Of a stretch of 64,000 bases of DNA, positions 51,510 through 60,771 are shown one piece after another. The position numbers and the translations under genes are program-made. Location: positions 7,675,001 through 7,739,000 of the forward strand of contig NZ_CP118574.1 of assembly GCF_028898845.1 (NCBI RefSeq). The letters are read 5' to 3'. How positions within the stretch are numbered: position 1 is the first letter of the stretch; every line of letters starts with the position of its first letter. Under the pieces are notes generated by a model. That model saw only the letters and a program-made list of their open reading frames with translations, was not told where the DNA came from and did no database searches. Source of the DNA: Streptomyces sp. WZ-12. Lineage in GTDB: Bacteria; Actinomycetota; Actinomycetes; Streptomycetales; Streptomycetaceae.

Positions 51510-52268
51510 CTACCCGGCCAGTTCACCGCTCAGCAGCCGCCCGGCCCCCGGCACGCGGGTCGCCAGCCCCAGTTCGCCCAGCACCCGGTAGGCGGTCGCG
51601 GTCGCCGCCGACAACACGGGCAACCCGGACGCCTCCTCGACCGGCCGGATCGCGGCCAGCGACGGCATCTGCACGCACGCCGAGAGCACCAGGGCGTCCG
51701 CCCGCCGCAGGTCCAGCCGTCGCCAGTGGTCCAGCAGCGCGCCCGGATCGAGCCGGGCGACCGCCAGGTTGTCCGGCACCTCCAGGCTCAGCGCGTCCAC
51801 CACCTCCACCCCGGCGTCCTCGATGTACGCGCAGACGAGCGCGGTCAACTCCCTGACGTACGGCGTGACCACCGCGATCCGGCGCGCGCCCAGGGCCGCG
51901 AGGCCGTCCAGTAGCGCACCCGCGCTGGAGACCACCGGCGTCGGCGCGCCCTGCCCGCGCAGCACCTCCGCGATCTCCGCCTCCGCCGCGCAGTGATGGC
52001 CGGGACCCTGCGCCATGATGGCGACCAGGCAGGCGGAGGCGACGACATCGGGGCGGGCGTCGGCGAGTTCCAGCGCGGCCCGCTCAGTTTGGGCGTTCAT
52101 CTCCCGCAGTTGCTCGGGCGAGACGTGTCGCATCCGCATCCGGCTGCTGTGGAAGACGAAGCGGTCGTCGGGCAGTTCGGCCTCCCGGGCCCGCAGCATC
52201 CGGGGGAGCTCGGTCTCCATGGTGAGGTTCGAACTGGGCACGATCAGGCCGATGTGGTGTTCCGTCAC
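51510..52268 (-). CDS. nicE: Maleate cis-trans isomerase
   Basis: 252-residue cofactor-free isomerase of the Asp/Glu racemase superfamily, converting maleate to fumarate as the last step of the maleamate pathway. IGLIVPSSNLTMETELPRML at the N-terminus, a catalytic Cys in SACLVAIMAQGPG (about residue 80) and a second in LSACVQMPSL (about residue 195) match maleate isomerases such as NicE. The GTG at 52268 follows AGGAGA, so it was preferred to an upstream ATG at 52295. It is the last gene of the nicotinate operon. Confidence 0.88.
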   Translation of the reverse strand: MTEHHIGLIVPSSNLTMETELPRMLRAREAELPDDRFVFHSSRMRMRHVSPEQLREMNAQTERAALELADARPDVVASACLVAIMAQGPGHHCAAEAEIAEVLRGQGAPTPVVSSAGALLDGLAALGARRIAVVTPYVRELTALVCAYIEDAGVEVVDALSLEVPDNLAVARLDPGALLDHWRRLDLRRADALVLSACVQMPSLAAIRPVEEASGLPVLSAATATAYRVLGELGLATRVPGAGRLLSGELAG

Positions 52269-52370
52269 GGGTTCTCCTAGGGACGTACCGGGCATACCGC
52301 GCGTACGGGGTGTACGGCGGTCGTATGCGCGTATCCAGGGGCGCCGTGGCGGTGCGGGCCGGGCGCCCGG

Positions 52371-52883
52371 TCAGGACTCCCCGGCCAGGCCCTCCCAGCG
52401 GTCGGCCAGGGACGTCAGCAACTGCATGACGTCGCCGCGCTGTGCGGCGTCGTAGGGCGCCAGCAGCCGGTCGTCCAACTGCCGGGCCCGGTCGCGGGCG
52501 GCCCGCAGCGTCCGCTGCCCCTCCTCGGTCAGGAACAGCAGCTTGCGGCGCCCGTCGGCGGCGTCGGCGCGGCGGACTATCAGGCCCCGGCCCTCCAACC
52601 GCCGGGCCACGTCCGCCATCGTGGAGGTGTCCAGCGCCACCGCCGAAGCCATCGACCGCTGGTCCCGCCCCGGCGTCGCCTCCACCGCGGTCAGCACCGC
52701 GAACTGCGGCCCGGTGAGCGTCGGATCGACCGCCCGCACCCACACGGCCAGGTATGCCTGGTAGAGCCGGCGCACCTGGTAACCGGGCGCGGCCGCCAGG
52801 GCCGCTGGGATCGCCGCCCCGGTGCCGGCAGTCGGGGACGCCGCGGGGGATTCAGTTGTGGAGGTCGTGGTCTCGTCAGCCAT
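52371..52883 (-). CDS. nicR: MarR-family regulator, probable NicR-type
   Basis: 170-residue winged-helix regulator. Helix-turn-helix RSMASAVALDTSTMADVARR (about residues 80-99) and the wing RADAADGRRKLLFLTEEG are typical of MarR proteins. It lies inside the nicotinate operon between the deformylase and isomerase genes. In Pseudomonas, MarR-type NicR represses nic genes and responds to 6-hydroxynicotinate, so a similar role is likely here; the operator was not identified. A TTG 12 bases upstream could be an alternative start. Confidence 0.82.
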   Translation of the reverse strand: MADETTTSTTESPAASPTAGTGAAIPAALAAAPGYQVRRLYQAYLAVWVRAVDPTLTGPQFAVLTAVEATPGRDQRSMASAVALDTSTMADVARRLEGRGLIVRRADAADGRRKLLFLTEEGQRTLRAARDRARQLDDRLLAPYDAAQRGDVMQLLTSLADRWEGLAGES

Positions 52884-52945
52884 GGGGCCACTCAATCACG
52901 GTGCGCGCGGGCGGCAGTCGCGGACCGTCATGATGCTCACACCCC

Positions 52946-53884
52946 TCACACCAGCATGGGGCGCAGCGCCGCGCGCAGGGCGTCCAGAGCCGCCGACGGG
53001 TTGTCCCAGAAGACCATGTGGCCCGCGTCCGGCACCGCGGAGACCGCGGCCGACGGCAGCAGGGCCCGCGCCTCCGAGGCCCCCGCCGCCGTGACCACCG
53101 GACTCTCCGCGCCGTACAGCAGCGCAGCGGGGCCGGTGACGGCGGGCCACCAGTCGAAGAAGTCCTCGGTCTCGAAGCCGCGGTGGGTGGCGACGACGGC
53201 GTCACGGTCGCAACTGGACAGCCAGCGCGCCCGCAACTCCCTCTCCCGGCGCGGCCACCGGGGCCACGACCGGCCCACCTCCTCGGCGTCCGTGCCGCGT
53301 TCGGCCTGCGCCAACTGCCCGAGGAACGCCTCCAACGTGGTGGGATACGGGCCGCGCCGCGGCCCGCTCATCGGCGGATCGGCCAGCACGCTGCCGCCGA
53401 TCGCCACCGTGCCGCGGGCCGCGACCGCCGCCGCGATCCGTGCGCCCATGGAATGCCCGAAAAGCAGCGGCCGCTCCAGGCCAAGCCCTTCGATCACCGC
53501 CTCGGTGTCCGCGGCGTACGCCTCCAGCCCGTAGGCACCAACGTCCCCGCCACCGCCCCCGGGGCCGTCCGATCCGCCGCCGTCCCGTTGGCCGCCCGAC
53601 GCACCATCCGGGCCACTGTCCGACAGCCCGCGGCCGCGCACGTCGACCACCACCGGACGTACCAGGTCGGTGAGTTCACGGGCGACGAAGTCCATGGTCA
53701 CGGCAGGGCTGGTGATCCCCGGCAGCACCACCAACGCGGGCCCGTCACCCCCGTAGTCCAGGACGTGCAACCGGGTCGGCCCCGAACGCACCCACCGGCT
53801 GGTGGCGGGCAGGTCGGCCAGATCCGCGAGGGCGGACTGGAGGACGGATCGGGATGCCGAGCCGGACCGCGGGCTCTCCAACAT
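52946..53884 (-). CDS. nicD: N-formylmaleamate deformylase, alpha/beta hydrolase
   Basis: 312-residue alpha/beta hydrolase. GHSMGARIAAAVA holds the nucleophile Ser (about residue 145), the catalytic His is in PDAGHMVFWDNP (about residue 293) and PALVVLPGITSPAVTMDFVA forms the oxyanion region. In NicD the enzyme splits N-formylmaleamate to maleamate and formate. A Gly/Asp-rich insert (GASGGQRDGGGSDGPGGGGG, about 94-113) is not usual for the family and looks like a flexible loop. GAAGGA precedes the ATG. Position in the pathway operon supports the assignment. Confidence 0.82.
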   Translation of the reverse strand: MLESPRSGSASRSVLQSALADLADLPATSRWVRSGPTRLHVLDYGGDGPALVVLPGITSPAVTMDFVARELTDLVRPVVVDVRGRGLSDSGPDGASGGQRDGGGSDGPGGGGGDVGAYGLEAYAADTEAVIEGLGLERPLLFGHSMGARIAAAVAARGTVAIGGSVLADPPMSGPRRGPYPTTLEAFLGQLAQAERGTDAEEVGRSWPRWPRRERELRARWLSSCDRDAVVATHRGFETEDFFDWWPAVTGPAALLYGAESPVVTAAGASEARALLPSAAVSAVPDAGHMVFWDNPSAALDALRAALRPMLV

Positions 53885-53995
53885 GGCGGAATCCTTCCGG
53901 AGGAGGACGAGGGCGAGGGCGAGAACGGGAGGGGAACGAGGGCGAGGAAGGAGGACGGGGAACGAGGGCGGAAAAGGGATCGGATAAGGGCCGGA

Positions 53996-54676
53996 TTACG
54001 GCGGCGAGTTGCGCGCGGCATCGCCCAAGTCGCCCGCCAGGCCGCCCAGATAGTCGACCGCGTCGGCCACCCCCACGACATCGCCGTACTTGGCCTGGAT
54101 GTCGAAGAGGGCCGCGGTGTGCGGGCCCGCCGCCCGGTCGCCGACGCATTCCCGGGGGACCAATACGGGGAAGCCGGACTGCACCGCGTCGACCGCTGTG
54201 GCGCGCACGCAGCCGCTGGTGGTCGCGCCGCACACCACCGCGGTGTCGCAGCCCAGCGCGGTCAGGGAGGCGGCCAACGAGGTGCCGAAGAAGGCCGATG
54301 CGCCCTTCTTCACCACCAACGTGTCCGTCTCCCGCCGCGGCAGTCGAGGATCGAGCGCGACCGTCTCGCTGCCCTCCACCAGGGCGGCCAGTCCGGGCAC
54401 CTTGCGCAGCCAGGCGATCCGGTCGCCGGACACCTCGGCGGGTGCGTAGGCGATCGCGGTGAAGACCACCGGCACGCCGGCCGGGCGGCCGGCCTCGATC
54501 AGGCGGGCGGTGGCCGCCACCACCTCGCTCAGGTCGGCCCCGGTCGGAAAGCGGTCCTCGGTGAACCCCCGGGTCAGATCGACGACGATGAGCGCGGGCC
54601 GCCGACCGCGGCGCACCGGCGCGCCGAGCCCGGCGCGCGCATACGTACGGTCGGTGGCCGTCCCGTAGTGGCTCAT
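53996..54676 (-). CDS. nicF: Maleamate amidohydrolase, isochorismatase-fold
   Basis: 226-residue cysteine hydrolase converting maleamate to maleate and ammonia. The catalytic triad of the isochorismatase-like family is visible: Asp in ALIVVDLTRGFTE (about residue 33), Lys in TLVVKKGASAFFGTSL (about 118) and Cys in CGATTSGCVRATAVDA (about 154). It overlaps the next upstream gene by 4 bp. The 111-bp gap to nicD is purine/pyrimidine-skewed, with no gene. Confidence 0.86.
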   Translation of the reverse strand: MSHYGTATDRTYARAGLGAPVRRGRRPALIVVDLTRGFTEDRFPTGADLSEVVAATARLIEAGRPAGVPVVFTAIAYAPAEVSGDRIAWLRKVPGLAALVEGSETVALDPRLPRRETDTLVVKKGASAFFGTSLAASLTALGCDTAVVCGATTSGCVRATAVDAVQSGFPVLVPRECVGDRAAGPHTAALFDIQAKYGDVVGVADAVDYLGGLAGDLGDAARNSPP

Positions 54677-55419
54677 GCGCGCCCCCGCCGCGGCGCCCCG
54701 GGCCTCCGCAGCGTCTTGAGCTCCCGCCGCATCCCCGCGAGCCGCCCCAACAGCCAGCCCTCGACGACCCCTACGGTGAACGCGGCGGCCAGTGGCCCGT
54801 ACTTGGCGAGCAACGGCCCGGCAGCGGGCCCGAGGAGTGCCGACAGGCCGTCGAGTTCGCCGCTGCCGGCGGCAACAGGCGTCGCGCTGACGCCCGTCGC
54901 CCCACCCGAAGCAGCCGAGGGCGTCACAGCAGCCCCACCGGCCGGTTCGGCCCGGCCTCCGCTCGCGCCGCCGCGCTGCCCGTCCAGCAACCCGCCCAGA
55001 TTCCGGGCGAATTGCTCCAGGATCCGCGTCGAGACCGTTCCGATCGCGCCCTTCCCGAACTGGGCCAGCTTGCCGCGGATCACCAGGTCCGTGACCAGCT
55101 CCAGCCGTGCGCCCTCCGGCGCCTCGGCGACGGTGAGCGTCACCTCCGCCTCCGCGTCCCCGTTGCCGTGGGCGTCCGCCCCGCGCGCCTGCACCCGCAG
55201 TCGCCGGCGGTCGGCGTCGGTCTCCAGGAACCGCACCGTGCCCGCGTACGCGGCGGTGATCGGCCCGACCTTCACCCGGACCCGGCCCTGCCAGGCGTCG
55301 CCGTCCCGGCCGTCGAGCACCGCCCCCGGCATGCAGGACGCCACCCGCTCCACGTCGTTGATCAGCGCGAACACCGCATCGGGCGCCGCGTTCACCGGCA
55401 CCGTGTTGCTGAGCTGCAT
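54673..55419 (-). CDS. CoxG-family SRPBCC protein accompanying molybdenum hydroxylase
   Basis: 248-residue protein. Residues 1-150 form an SRPBCC/CoxG fold (LSNTVPVNAAPDAVFALIND, PGAVLDG, KVGPITAAYAGTVRFLE), then an Ala/Gly linker and a C-terminal hydrophobic helix (LLAKYGPLAAAFTVGVVEGW). In CO dehydrogenase loci CoxG recruits or anchors the enzyme at the membrane, which the C-terminal helix would suit. It overlaps the 2Fe-2S subunit gene by one base (TGATG) and is thus coupled to the hydroxylase. Confidence 0.84.
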   Translation of the reverse strand: MQLSNTVPVNAAPDAVFALINDVERVASCMPGAVLDGRDGDAWQGRVRVKVGPITAAYAGTVRFLETDADRRRLRVQARGADAHGNGDAEAEVTLTVAEAPEGARLELVTDLVIRGKLAQFGKGAIGTVSTRILEQFARNLGGLLDGQRGGASGGRAEPAGGAAVTPSAASGGATGVSATPVAAGSGELDGLSALLGPAAGPLLAKYGPLAAAFTVGVVEGWLLGRLAGMRRELKTLRRPGAPRRGRA

Positions 55420-56099
55420 CACTTCTCCTTGCGGGGTTCGGGGCGGGTGGTCGCGCGAGCGGCGCGCCGGGCCGCGGCGCAGTCCTCGATCGCCTCGACG
55501 ATGGGCTGGTAGCCGGTGCACCGGCACAGGTTGGCGGCCACCACCTCGCGGATCTCCTCGCGGGACGGGTCCGGCCGCTCGGCGAGGAACCCCTCGGCCA
55601 GCATCAGGAATCCGGGCGTGCAGAAGCCGCACTGGAGGGCATGCCGATCCCGGAACGCGCGCTGCAGATCGCTGAGTTGGCCGGACGCATCCGGCGACCC
55701 GCCGTCCGACCCACCATCCGGAACATCCACTTCCGCGCTAGCCCCCGCGGCCCCCGCACTCCCCGGGGAACACCCCGCCCCCACCGACTCCACCGTCCGG
55801 ATCCGTGCCCCCTCCGCCTGCGCCGCGAAGATCAGGCAGGCCCGCACCGGGCGGTCGTCCAGCAACACCGTGCAGGCCCCGCAGATGCCGTGTTCGCAGC
55901 CGACGTGGGTGCCGGTCAGCCGCAGGTCGTGGCGGAGCACGTCGACGAGCGTGCGGCGCGGTTCGGTGATCACCTCGTGGCGGACCCCGTTCACGTCGAG
56001 GGCCATGAGCTGGAGCTCCCGCTCGGCGAGCGGCGAGGTGTCGGGCGGAGCGACGGCGTCCGGTGTTGCGGTGCCGGGTAGTTGTGGGGGCGTGGTCAT
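55419..56099 (-). CDS. nicA: Nicotinate hydroxylase small subunit, two [2Fe-2S] clusters
   Basis: 226-residue iron-sulfur subunit of the xanthine-oxidase family. The plant-type cluster is bound by CEHGICGACTVLLDDRPVRAC (Cys at about 69-92 including the distal Cys), and the second by CGFCTPGF and CRCTGYQP near residues 152-196. A Gly/Ser/Asp-rich insert of about 35 residues lies between the two domains. It passes electrons from the molybdenum site to the FAD subunit. ATGA overlaps with the large-subunit gene. The symbol follows the Pseudomonas name by function; subunit makeup differs. Confidence 0.87.
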   Translation of the reverse strand: MTTPPQLPGTATPDAVAPPDTSPLAERELQLMALDVNGVRHEVITEPRRTLVDVLRHDLRLTGTHVGCEHGICGACTVLLDDRPVRACLIFAAQAEGARIRTVESVGAGCSPGSAGAAGASAEVDVPDGGSDGGSPDASGQLSDLQRAFRDRHALQCGFCTPGFLMLAEGFLAERPDPSREEIREVVAANLCRCTGYQPIVEAIEDCAAARRAARATTRPEPRKEK

Positions 56100-58510
56100 C
56101 GGGTGCTCTCCTGGTAGTGCTCGCGGTGCAGGGCGCGGTGCACCGTCTCGGGGGTGATCGGGGTGTCGTCCAGTTCCACGCCGGTGGGGCGCAGGGCGTC
56201 GTTGACGGCGTTGAGCACCGCGGCGGGTGCGCCGATCGTGCCGCCCTCGCCCGCGCCCTTGGCCCCGGTCTCGGTGAAGGCGCACGGCGTCTCCAAGTGG
56301 TGGATCGCCACCTCGGGAATTTCGTGCGCGGTGGGCACCTTGTAGTCCATGAAGCTGGTCGCCGACGGCTCGCCCTGCGCGTCGTAGGTGACCTGTTCGA
56401 ACAGCGCCCCGGCGATGCCCTGGGCGATCCCGCCCCGGCACTGGCCGTCCACCACCTGCGGGTTGATCGCCACCCCGCAGTCCTCGACGCAGACGTAGCG
56501 CAGGATCTCCACCCGGCCGGTGTCGGGGGCGAGTTCGACGACGGTGCCGTGGGTGGCGTTGGAGAAGGTCCCGTCATTGAAGACGTCGAACGAGGCGGTC
56601 GCGGTGAGGCCCGGCTCGGTGCCCTTGGGGAGCAGGTCGGCGCGGAGATGGGCGATTTCGGCGAGTTGGGGGTAGCCGAGCGCGGTGTCGGGGTCGTCGC
56701 GGCGGAGCACCTTTCCGGGGCCGAGGACGGTGTCCTCCACGGGGACGTCCCAGCGGGCCGCCGCGAGCGCGCGCAGCTTCCCGCCGAGCCGTCCGGCGGC
56801 CAGCCGCACGGCGCTGCCACCGACCGCGATCGACCGGCTGGCGAAGGTGCCCCAGCCGTAGGCGACCCGGTCCGTGTCCCCTTGGCGGAGCTTCACCTGG
56901 TCCAGTTCCAGGCCGAGTTCGTCGGCGACGATCTGAGCCATGGTCGTCTCGTGGCTCTGCCCGTGGCTCATCGTCCCGGTGGTGACGGTCACCGCCCCGC
57001 CGGGGTCCATCCGAACCTCGGAGAGGTCGTAGCCGGGGACGACGGCCATCTTGCGCTGGGCGAACGCGGTGGTGCCGTAGCCGGTGCGTTCGCTGAAGCA
57101 GGAGTAGCCGATGCCCAGGTACCGGCCCTCGGCGCGGGCCGCGCGGGCCCGCTCGTACCAGCCCTCGGCGCGCAGCGTCCGCTCGCACAGGTCCAGCGAC
57201 TCGCGGTAGGAGCCGGGGTCGTAGGTGATGCCGTTGACGCCGGTGTACGGGAAGTCGGTGATCAGGTTGCGGCGGCGGACCTCCAGCGGGTCGAGGTCCA
57301 GTTCGCGGGCGGCGCGCTCGAACAGCCGCTCCACGACCATCACGTACTGCGGGCGGCTGACCCCGCGATACGGCGCGGAGGGCGCCTTGTTGGTGGCGAT
57401 CGCCCGGCCGCGCACCCGGTAGGCGGGCATCTTGTAGACGCCGGGCATCTCGGCCGCCGCCATGAGCGGTTCGATGCCGGCGGTGAACGGATAGCAGGAG
57501 TAGGCGCCCATGTCGCAGACCACGTCGGCGTCGAGCGCCAGGATGCGGCCGGTCGCGTCGAACGCGGCCCGTACGTCGTAGTGTTGCTCGCGGGCCAGGA
57601 AGGACGCGGTCAGGGCGTCCTTGCGGTCCTCGATCCACTTCACCGGGCGGCGCAGCCGGAGCGCGGCCGCCGCCGCGGCGATCTCCTCCCGCCCCACCAC
57701 GCACTTGAGCCCGAACCCGCCGCCCATATCGGGCACCACGACCCGCACCGAGCGCTCGGCCAGCCCCAGGCAGCGCGAGGCCACCGTCCGTACCTGGTGC
57801 GGGACTTGGCTGCACGTCTGGAGGACGAGCTGCTCCTCCCGGTCGTCCCAGTGGGCCAGCACGCCCCGGGTCTCCAACGGGAGCGCGTTCTGCCGGCCGG
57901 TGCGGGCCTCGATCCGGACGACGCGGTCGGCGGTGGCGAACACCTCGTCAATGCCGTCGGTGGCGAACAGTTCGACGTCCACCAGGGTGTTGCGGGCCGC
58001 CGCGGCGTGCAGGAGCGGTGCGCCGTCGGCCAGGGCCGCCGCCTCGCCGGTGATCGGCGGGTGGACGGCGTAGCGGACTCGGGCGGCCTCCAGCCCGTCC
58101 TCGGCGGCGTAGGCGTTCTCGGCGACGACGAGGGCGATCGGCTCGCCGACGTAGCGCACCCGGTCGCGGGCCAGCACCGGCATCGCGGTCGGCACGAACT
58201 CGGTCCGGGGGCGGTCGAGTTCGGCGGTGATGTCGCCGAGGCGGAGGTCGTCGGCGGTGTACGCGGCGAGCACGCCCGGCACCGCCCGCACCGCGTCCAG
58301 GTCGATCGAGGTGATCTCGCCGTGCGCGACGGTGCTGCGGACGAACTGGGCGTGCAGCATGCCCGGCAGCGCGATGTCGTCGACGAACCGGCCGCGTCCG
58401 GTCAGCAGTCGGGGGTCCTCGCGGCGCGGCACTGACCGCCCGATGAGCCGTCCGCCGTCCCGCGGGCCGTTCCCGGCGCCGGTCTCCGCGCTGTTCTCCG
58501 TGCCCCTCAC
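56096..58510 (-). CDS. nicB: Nicotinate hydroxylase large subunit, molybdopterin-binding
   Basis: 804-residue Mo-binding subunit hydroxylating nicotinate at C6. After SVPRREDPRLLTGRGRFVDD, motifs include VPDMGGGFGLKCVVGREE, APYRGVSRPQYVMVVE (conserved Arg loop) and ETGAKGAGEGGTIGAP near the C-terminus with the catalytic Glu of xanthine-oxidase enzymes. Length and motif order fit the CO dehydrogenase/xanthine dehydrogenase large subunit; the cytochrome c tail of Pseudomonas NicB is absent, matching the presence of an FAD subunit gene here. The GTG at 58510 overlaps the FAD-subunit stop (GTGA). Confidence 0.88.
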   Translation of the reverse strand: MRGTENSAETGAGNGPRDGGRLIGRSVPRREDPRLLTGRGRFVDDIALPGMLHAQFVRSTVAHGEITSIDLDAVRAVPGVLAAYTADDLRLGDITAELDRPRTEFVPTAMPVLARDRVRYVGEPIALVVAENAYAAEDGLEAARVRYAVHPPITGEAAALADGAPLLHAAAARNTLVDVELFATDGIDEVFATADRVVRIEARTGRQNALPLETRGVLAHWDDREEQLVLQTCSQVPHQVRTVASRCLGLAERSVRVVVPDMGGGFGLKCVVGREEIAAAAAALRLRRPVKWIEDRKDALTASFLAREQHYDVRAAFDATGRILALDADVVCDMGAYSCYPFTAGIEPLMAAAEMPGVYKMPAYRVRGRAIATNKAPSAPYRGVSRPQYVMVVERLFERAARELDLDPLEVRRRNLITDFPYTGVNGITYDPGSYRESLDLCERTLRAEGWYERARAARAEGRYLGIGYSCFSERTGYGTTAFAQRKMAVVPGYDLSEVRMDPGGAVTVTTGTMSHGQSHETTMAQIVADELGLELDQVKLRQGDTDRVAYGWGTFASRSIAVGGSAVRLAAGRLGGKLRALAAARWDVPVEDTVLGPGKVLRRDDPDTALGYPQLAEIAHLRADLLPKGTEPGLTATASFDVFNDGTFSNATHGTVVELAPDTGRVEILRYVCVEDCGVAINPQVVDGQCRGGIAQGIAGALFEQVTYDAQGEPSATSFMDYKVPTAHEIPEVAIHHLETPCAFTETGAKGAGEGGTIGAPAAVLNAVNDALRPTGVELDDTPITPETVHRALHREHYQESTR

Positions 58511-59391
58511 CGGGACCCCGCCTCCCCCGTCTGCGTAGTGGCCAGGGCCCCCGTCGCCGCCCGTTCGACCAGCGCGCGGACGAGCCGCCGGCGGTAGGCC
58601 GCGCTGCCGCCCGCGTCGTCCGGTGGATCGACGGCCGCGGCCGCCGCGTCGGCGCACTCGGCGAACGAGCCGCCGCCGGCCAGCACCGCCTCCGCCTCCG
58701 GCACCCGCACCGGCACCGGTGCGACCCCGCCGAGCCCGACCCGGCCGCCGCGTACCCGCCCGGCCTCGACGTCGAGGTCCACCACCGCCGAGACGAGCGC
58801 GAAGTCGCCCCTGCGCTCGGCGAATTCGGTGAGCGCGGCGTGCGGTGCGGGCCGCGGGAAGACCACTTCGGTGAGCAGCTCGTCCGGTTCCAGCAGGCTG
58901 GTGTACGGGCCGAGGAAGAACTCGGCGGCGGGCAGCCGGCGGCCGCCCTGTGGGCCGGTGGCGTGCAGCTCGGCGCCGAGGGTGTGGGCCAGCAGGCACC
59001 ACTCGGCGGAGGCGTCGGCGTGCGCGAGGCTGCCGCCGACGGTGCCCCGGGTCCGGATCGGCAGGTGACCGATCCACTCCATGGCCCGGCGCAGCACCGC
59101 GAACCCCGGCCCCAACGCCCCGGCGGGGGCGGTCTCGACGGTGTGATGGGTGGTCAGCGCCCCGATGTGCAGGGCGCCGTCCGGCCCGACCCCCAGGTGG
59201 TCGAGTTCGCGCAGGGCGCCGATGTCGACCAGGTGGCCGGGCCGGGCGAGCCGGAAGTTCATCATCGCGACCAGGCTCTGGCCGCCGGCGATGATCTTGG
59301 CGTCGTCGCCCTGTTCACCCAGCTCGGCGAGTAAGGCGGTGGTGCCCTGGACGTCGCGGGCCCGGTGGTAGCGGAAGGGGGCGGGTTTCAT
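58507..59391 (-). CDS. Nicotinate hydroxylase FAD-binding medium subunit
   Basis: 294-residue FAD subunit of the CoxM/xanthine dehydrogenase medium type. Both FAD motifs are present: AKIIAGGQSLVAMMNFRLAR at about residues 31-50 (A-G-G-Q-S) and TRGTVGGSLAHADASAEW at about 114-131 (T-x-G-G). It takes electrons from the [2Fe-2S] subunit and gives them to an unknown acceptor. First of the four overlapping hydroxylase genes; ATG at 59391, 57 bp after nicC. Confidence 0.88.
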   Translation of the reverse strand: MKPAPFRYHRARDVQGTTALLAELGEQGDDAKIIAGGQSLVAMMNFRLARPGHLVDIGALRELDHLGVGPDGALHIGALTTHHTVETAPAGALGPGFAVLRRAMEWIGHLPIRTRGTVGGSLAHADASAEWCLLAHTLGAELHATGPQGGRRLPAAEFFLGPYTSLLEPDELLTEVVFPRPAPHAALTEFAERRGDFALVSAVVDLDVEAGRVRGGRVGLGGVAPVPVRVPEAEAVLAGGGSFAECADAAAAAVDPPDDAGGSAAYRRRLVRALVERAATGALATTQTGEAGSR

Positions 59392-59448
59392 GCGGTTCCT
59401 GTTCGTCTCTGGCGGTGGTGGGGCGGACGGGCCGAGGACGCTCGGCGC

Positions 59449-60717
59449 TCAGCGCGCGAACGGATAGGAGAACGCGGTCTGATCCGGGTCGTTGAGCGGC
59501 GTCCCCCGCCACAGCCACTCGTAGGACAGGTCCGACTCCCCGTCGAAGCGGCGCAGTTGCTCGTCGCGCGCCCGCTGTTCGGGGCCGTCGGGGAAGTGGT
59601 AGAAGGTCTTGTTCTGCCAGGACGCCTCCTGCACCATCCCCGCGTGCTTGGCCCGCCGGTCGACGTACCGGCGCAGCGCCTCCGGCACCCCCGATACCGT
59701 CACCGCCCCCAACTCCTCGGCCAGCACCGCGGCGTCCTCCATGGCCTGCGAGGCGCCCTGGGCCTGGTAGGGCAGCATGGCGTGACAGGCGTCGCCGAGC
59801 AGCGCCACGTTGCCGTCCGTCCAGATCGGATCGCGGCGCCGGTGGTAGAGGGCGAAGCAACTGACGTTCTCCTTCGCCTTGGAGAGCATCGCCGGCACCC
59901 GGTCGTCCCAGCCGGGGAACGCGTCCGCCAGGTCCTGCGGGGTGGCGGTCACCGTCCACTTCTCGGCGACCTCGTCGGTGCACGGGACGCACGCCACCAC
60001 GTTCAGGTACGCGCCGCCACGGATCAGGTAGTGCACGAGGTGTCGCCCCGGCCCGTACCAGATGGTGCTCTGATAGCGGTCCACCAGCCAACGGGTGGCC
60101 GGGTCGGCCGCGATCAACTCCCCCGGGATGAGCGCCCGGTAGGCCATCTCGCCGGAGAACAGCAGGGTGTCGGGCGCGCCCATCAGCTCCCGCACCCGTG
60201 AGCGGACGCCGTCGGCGCCGAGGAGCACATCGCCGACGAAGCGCCGCCCGTCGTCGAGGAGCGCCACCGGCCGCTCGGGCCGGGTGCGGTCCAGTGCGAC
60301 GACCCGGCTCGCGGTGTGGAGGGCCACCACCGGTCCCGGGCCGTGCGGGTCGAGGCAGGCGTCCATGAGCACGCGGTGCAGATCGGCCCGGTGGTAGTGC
60401 CAATAGGGGGCGTTGAAGCGGTCCTTGCAGAACTGGCCGAGCGGGGTGAGGGCGACCACGCTGCCGTCCTGCCAGCGCCGCCGCACCTGGTCCAGCGGTT
60501 CGGTGCGGATGGCTTCGAGTTGGCGTCGCAGGCCGAGCCCGAGCAGGATCCGGCTGGCGTTGGGCGCGGTCTGGATGCCGGCGCCGATCTCGCCGAGCTG
60601 GGGCGCCTGCTCCAGGACGGTGACCCGCAGTCCGCGCTGGCGCAGGGCCAGCGCGGCGGTCAGGCCGCCGAGACCGCCGCCGACGATGGTGACTTCGTAG
60701 CACTGACTGGGCGTCAC
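59449..60717 (-). CDS. nicC: 6-Hydroxynicotinate 3-monooxygenase
   Basis: 422-residue FAD-dependent aromatic hydroxylase of the salicylate hydroxylase type, converting 6-hydroxynicotinate to 2,5-dihydroxypyridine with NADH and O2. It has the Rossmann GxGxxG in TIVGGGLGGLTAALALRQRG (about residues 10-29), the DG motif LLGADGVRSRVRELM (about 167), and GDACHAMLPYQAQGASQAME (second FAD motif, about 292-311). GGAGGAA precedes the GTG start. It sits between nicX and the hydroxylase subunits; the operon supports this substrate over salicylate. Confidence 0.88.
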   Translation of the reverse strand: MTPSQCYEVTIVGGGLGGLTAALALRQRGLRVTVLEQAPQLGEIGAGIQTAPNASRILLGLGLRRQLEAIRTEPLDQVRRRWQDGSVVALTPLGQFCKDRFNAPYWHYHRADLHRVLMDACLDPHGPGPVVALHTASRVVALDRTRPERPVALLDDGRRFVGDVLLGADGVRSRVRELMGAPDTLLFSGEMAYRALIPGELIAADPATRWLVDRYQSTIWYGPGRHLVHYLIRGGAYLNVVACVPCTDEVAEKWTVTATPQDLADAFPGWDDRVPAMLSKAKENVSCFALYHRRRDPIWTDGNVALLGDACHAMLPYQAQGASQAMEDAAVLAEELGAVTVSGVPEALRRYVDRRAKHAGMVQEASWQNKTFYHFPDGPEQRARDEQLRRFDGESDLSYEWLWRGTPLNDPDQTAFSYPFAR

Positions 60718-60771
60718 TCTTCCTCCAGGAGGTTCCGCTCGCTCACGACGGGACGGGGGCGGGGCGGCCGC

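Noticed and set aside
56063..58435. A 790-codon open frame on the plus strand, opposite the Mo-hydroxylase large subunit.
   Set aside because: Typical high-GC antisense shadow: Gly/Arg/Val-rich composition, no domain motif, while the minus strand gives an intact molybdenum subunit.
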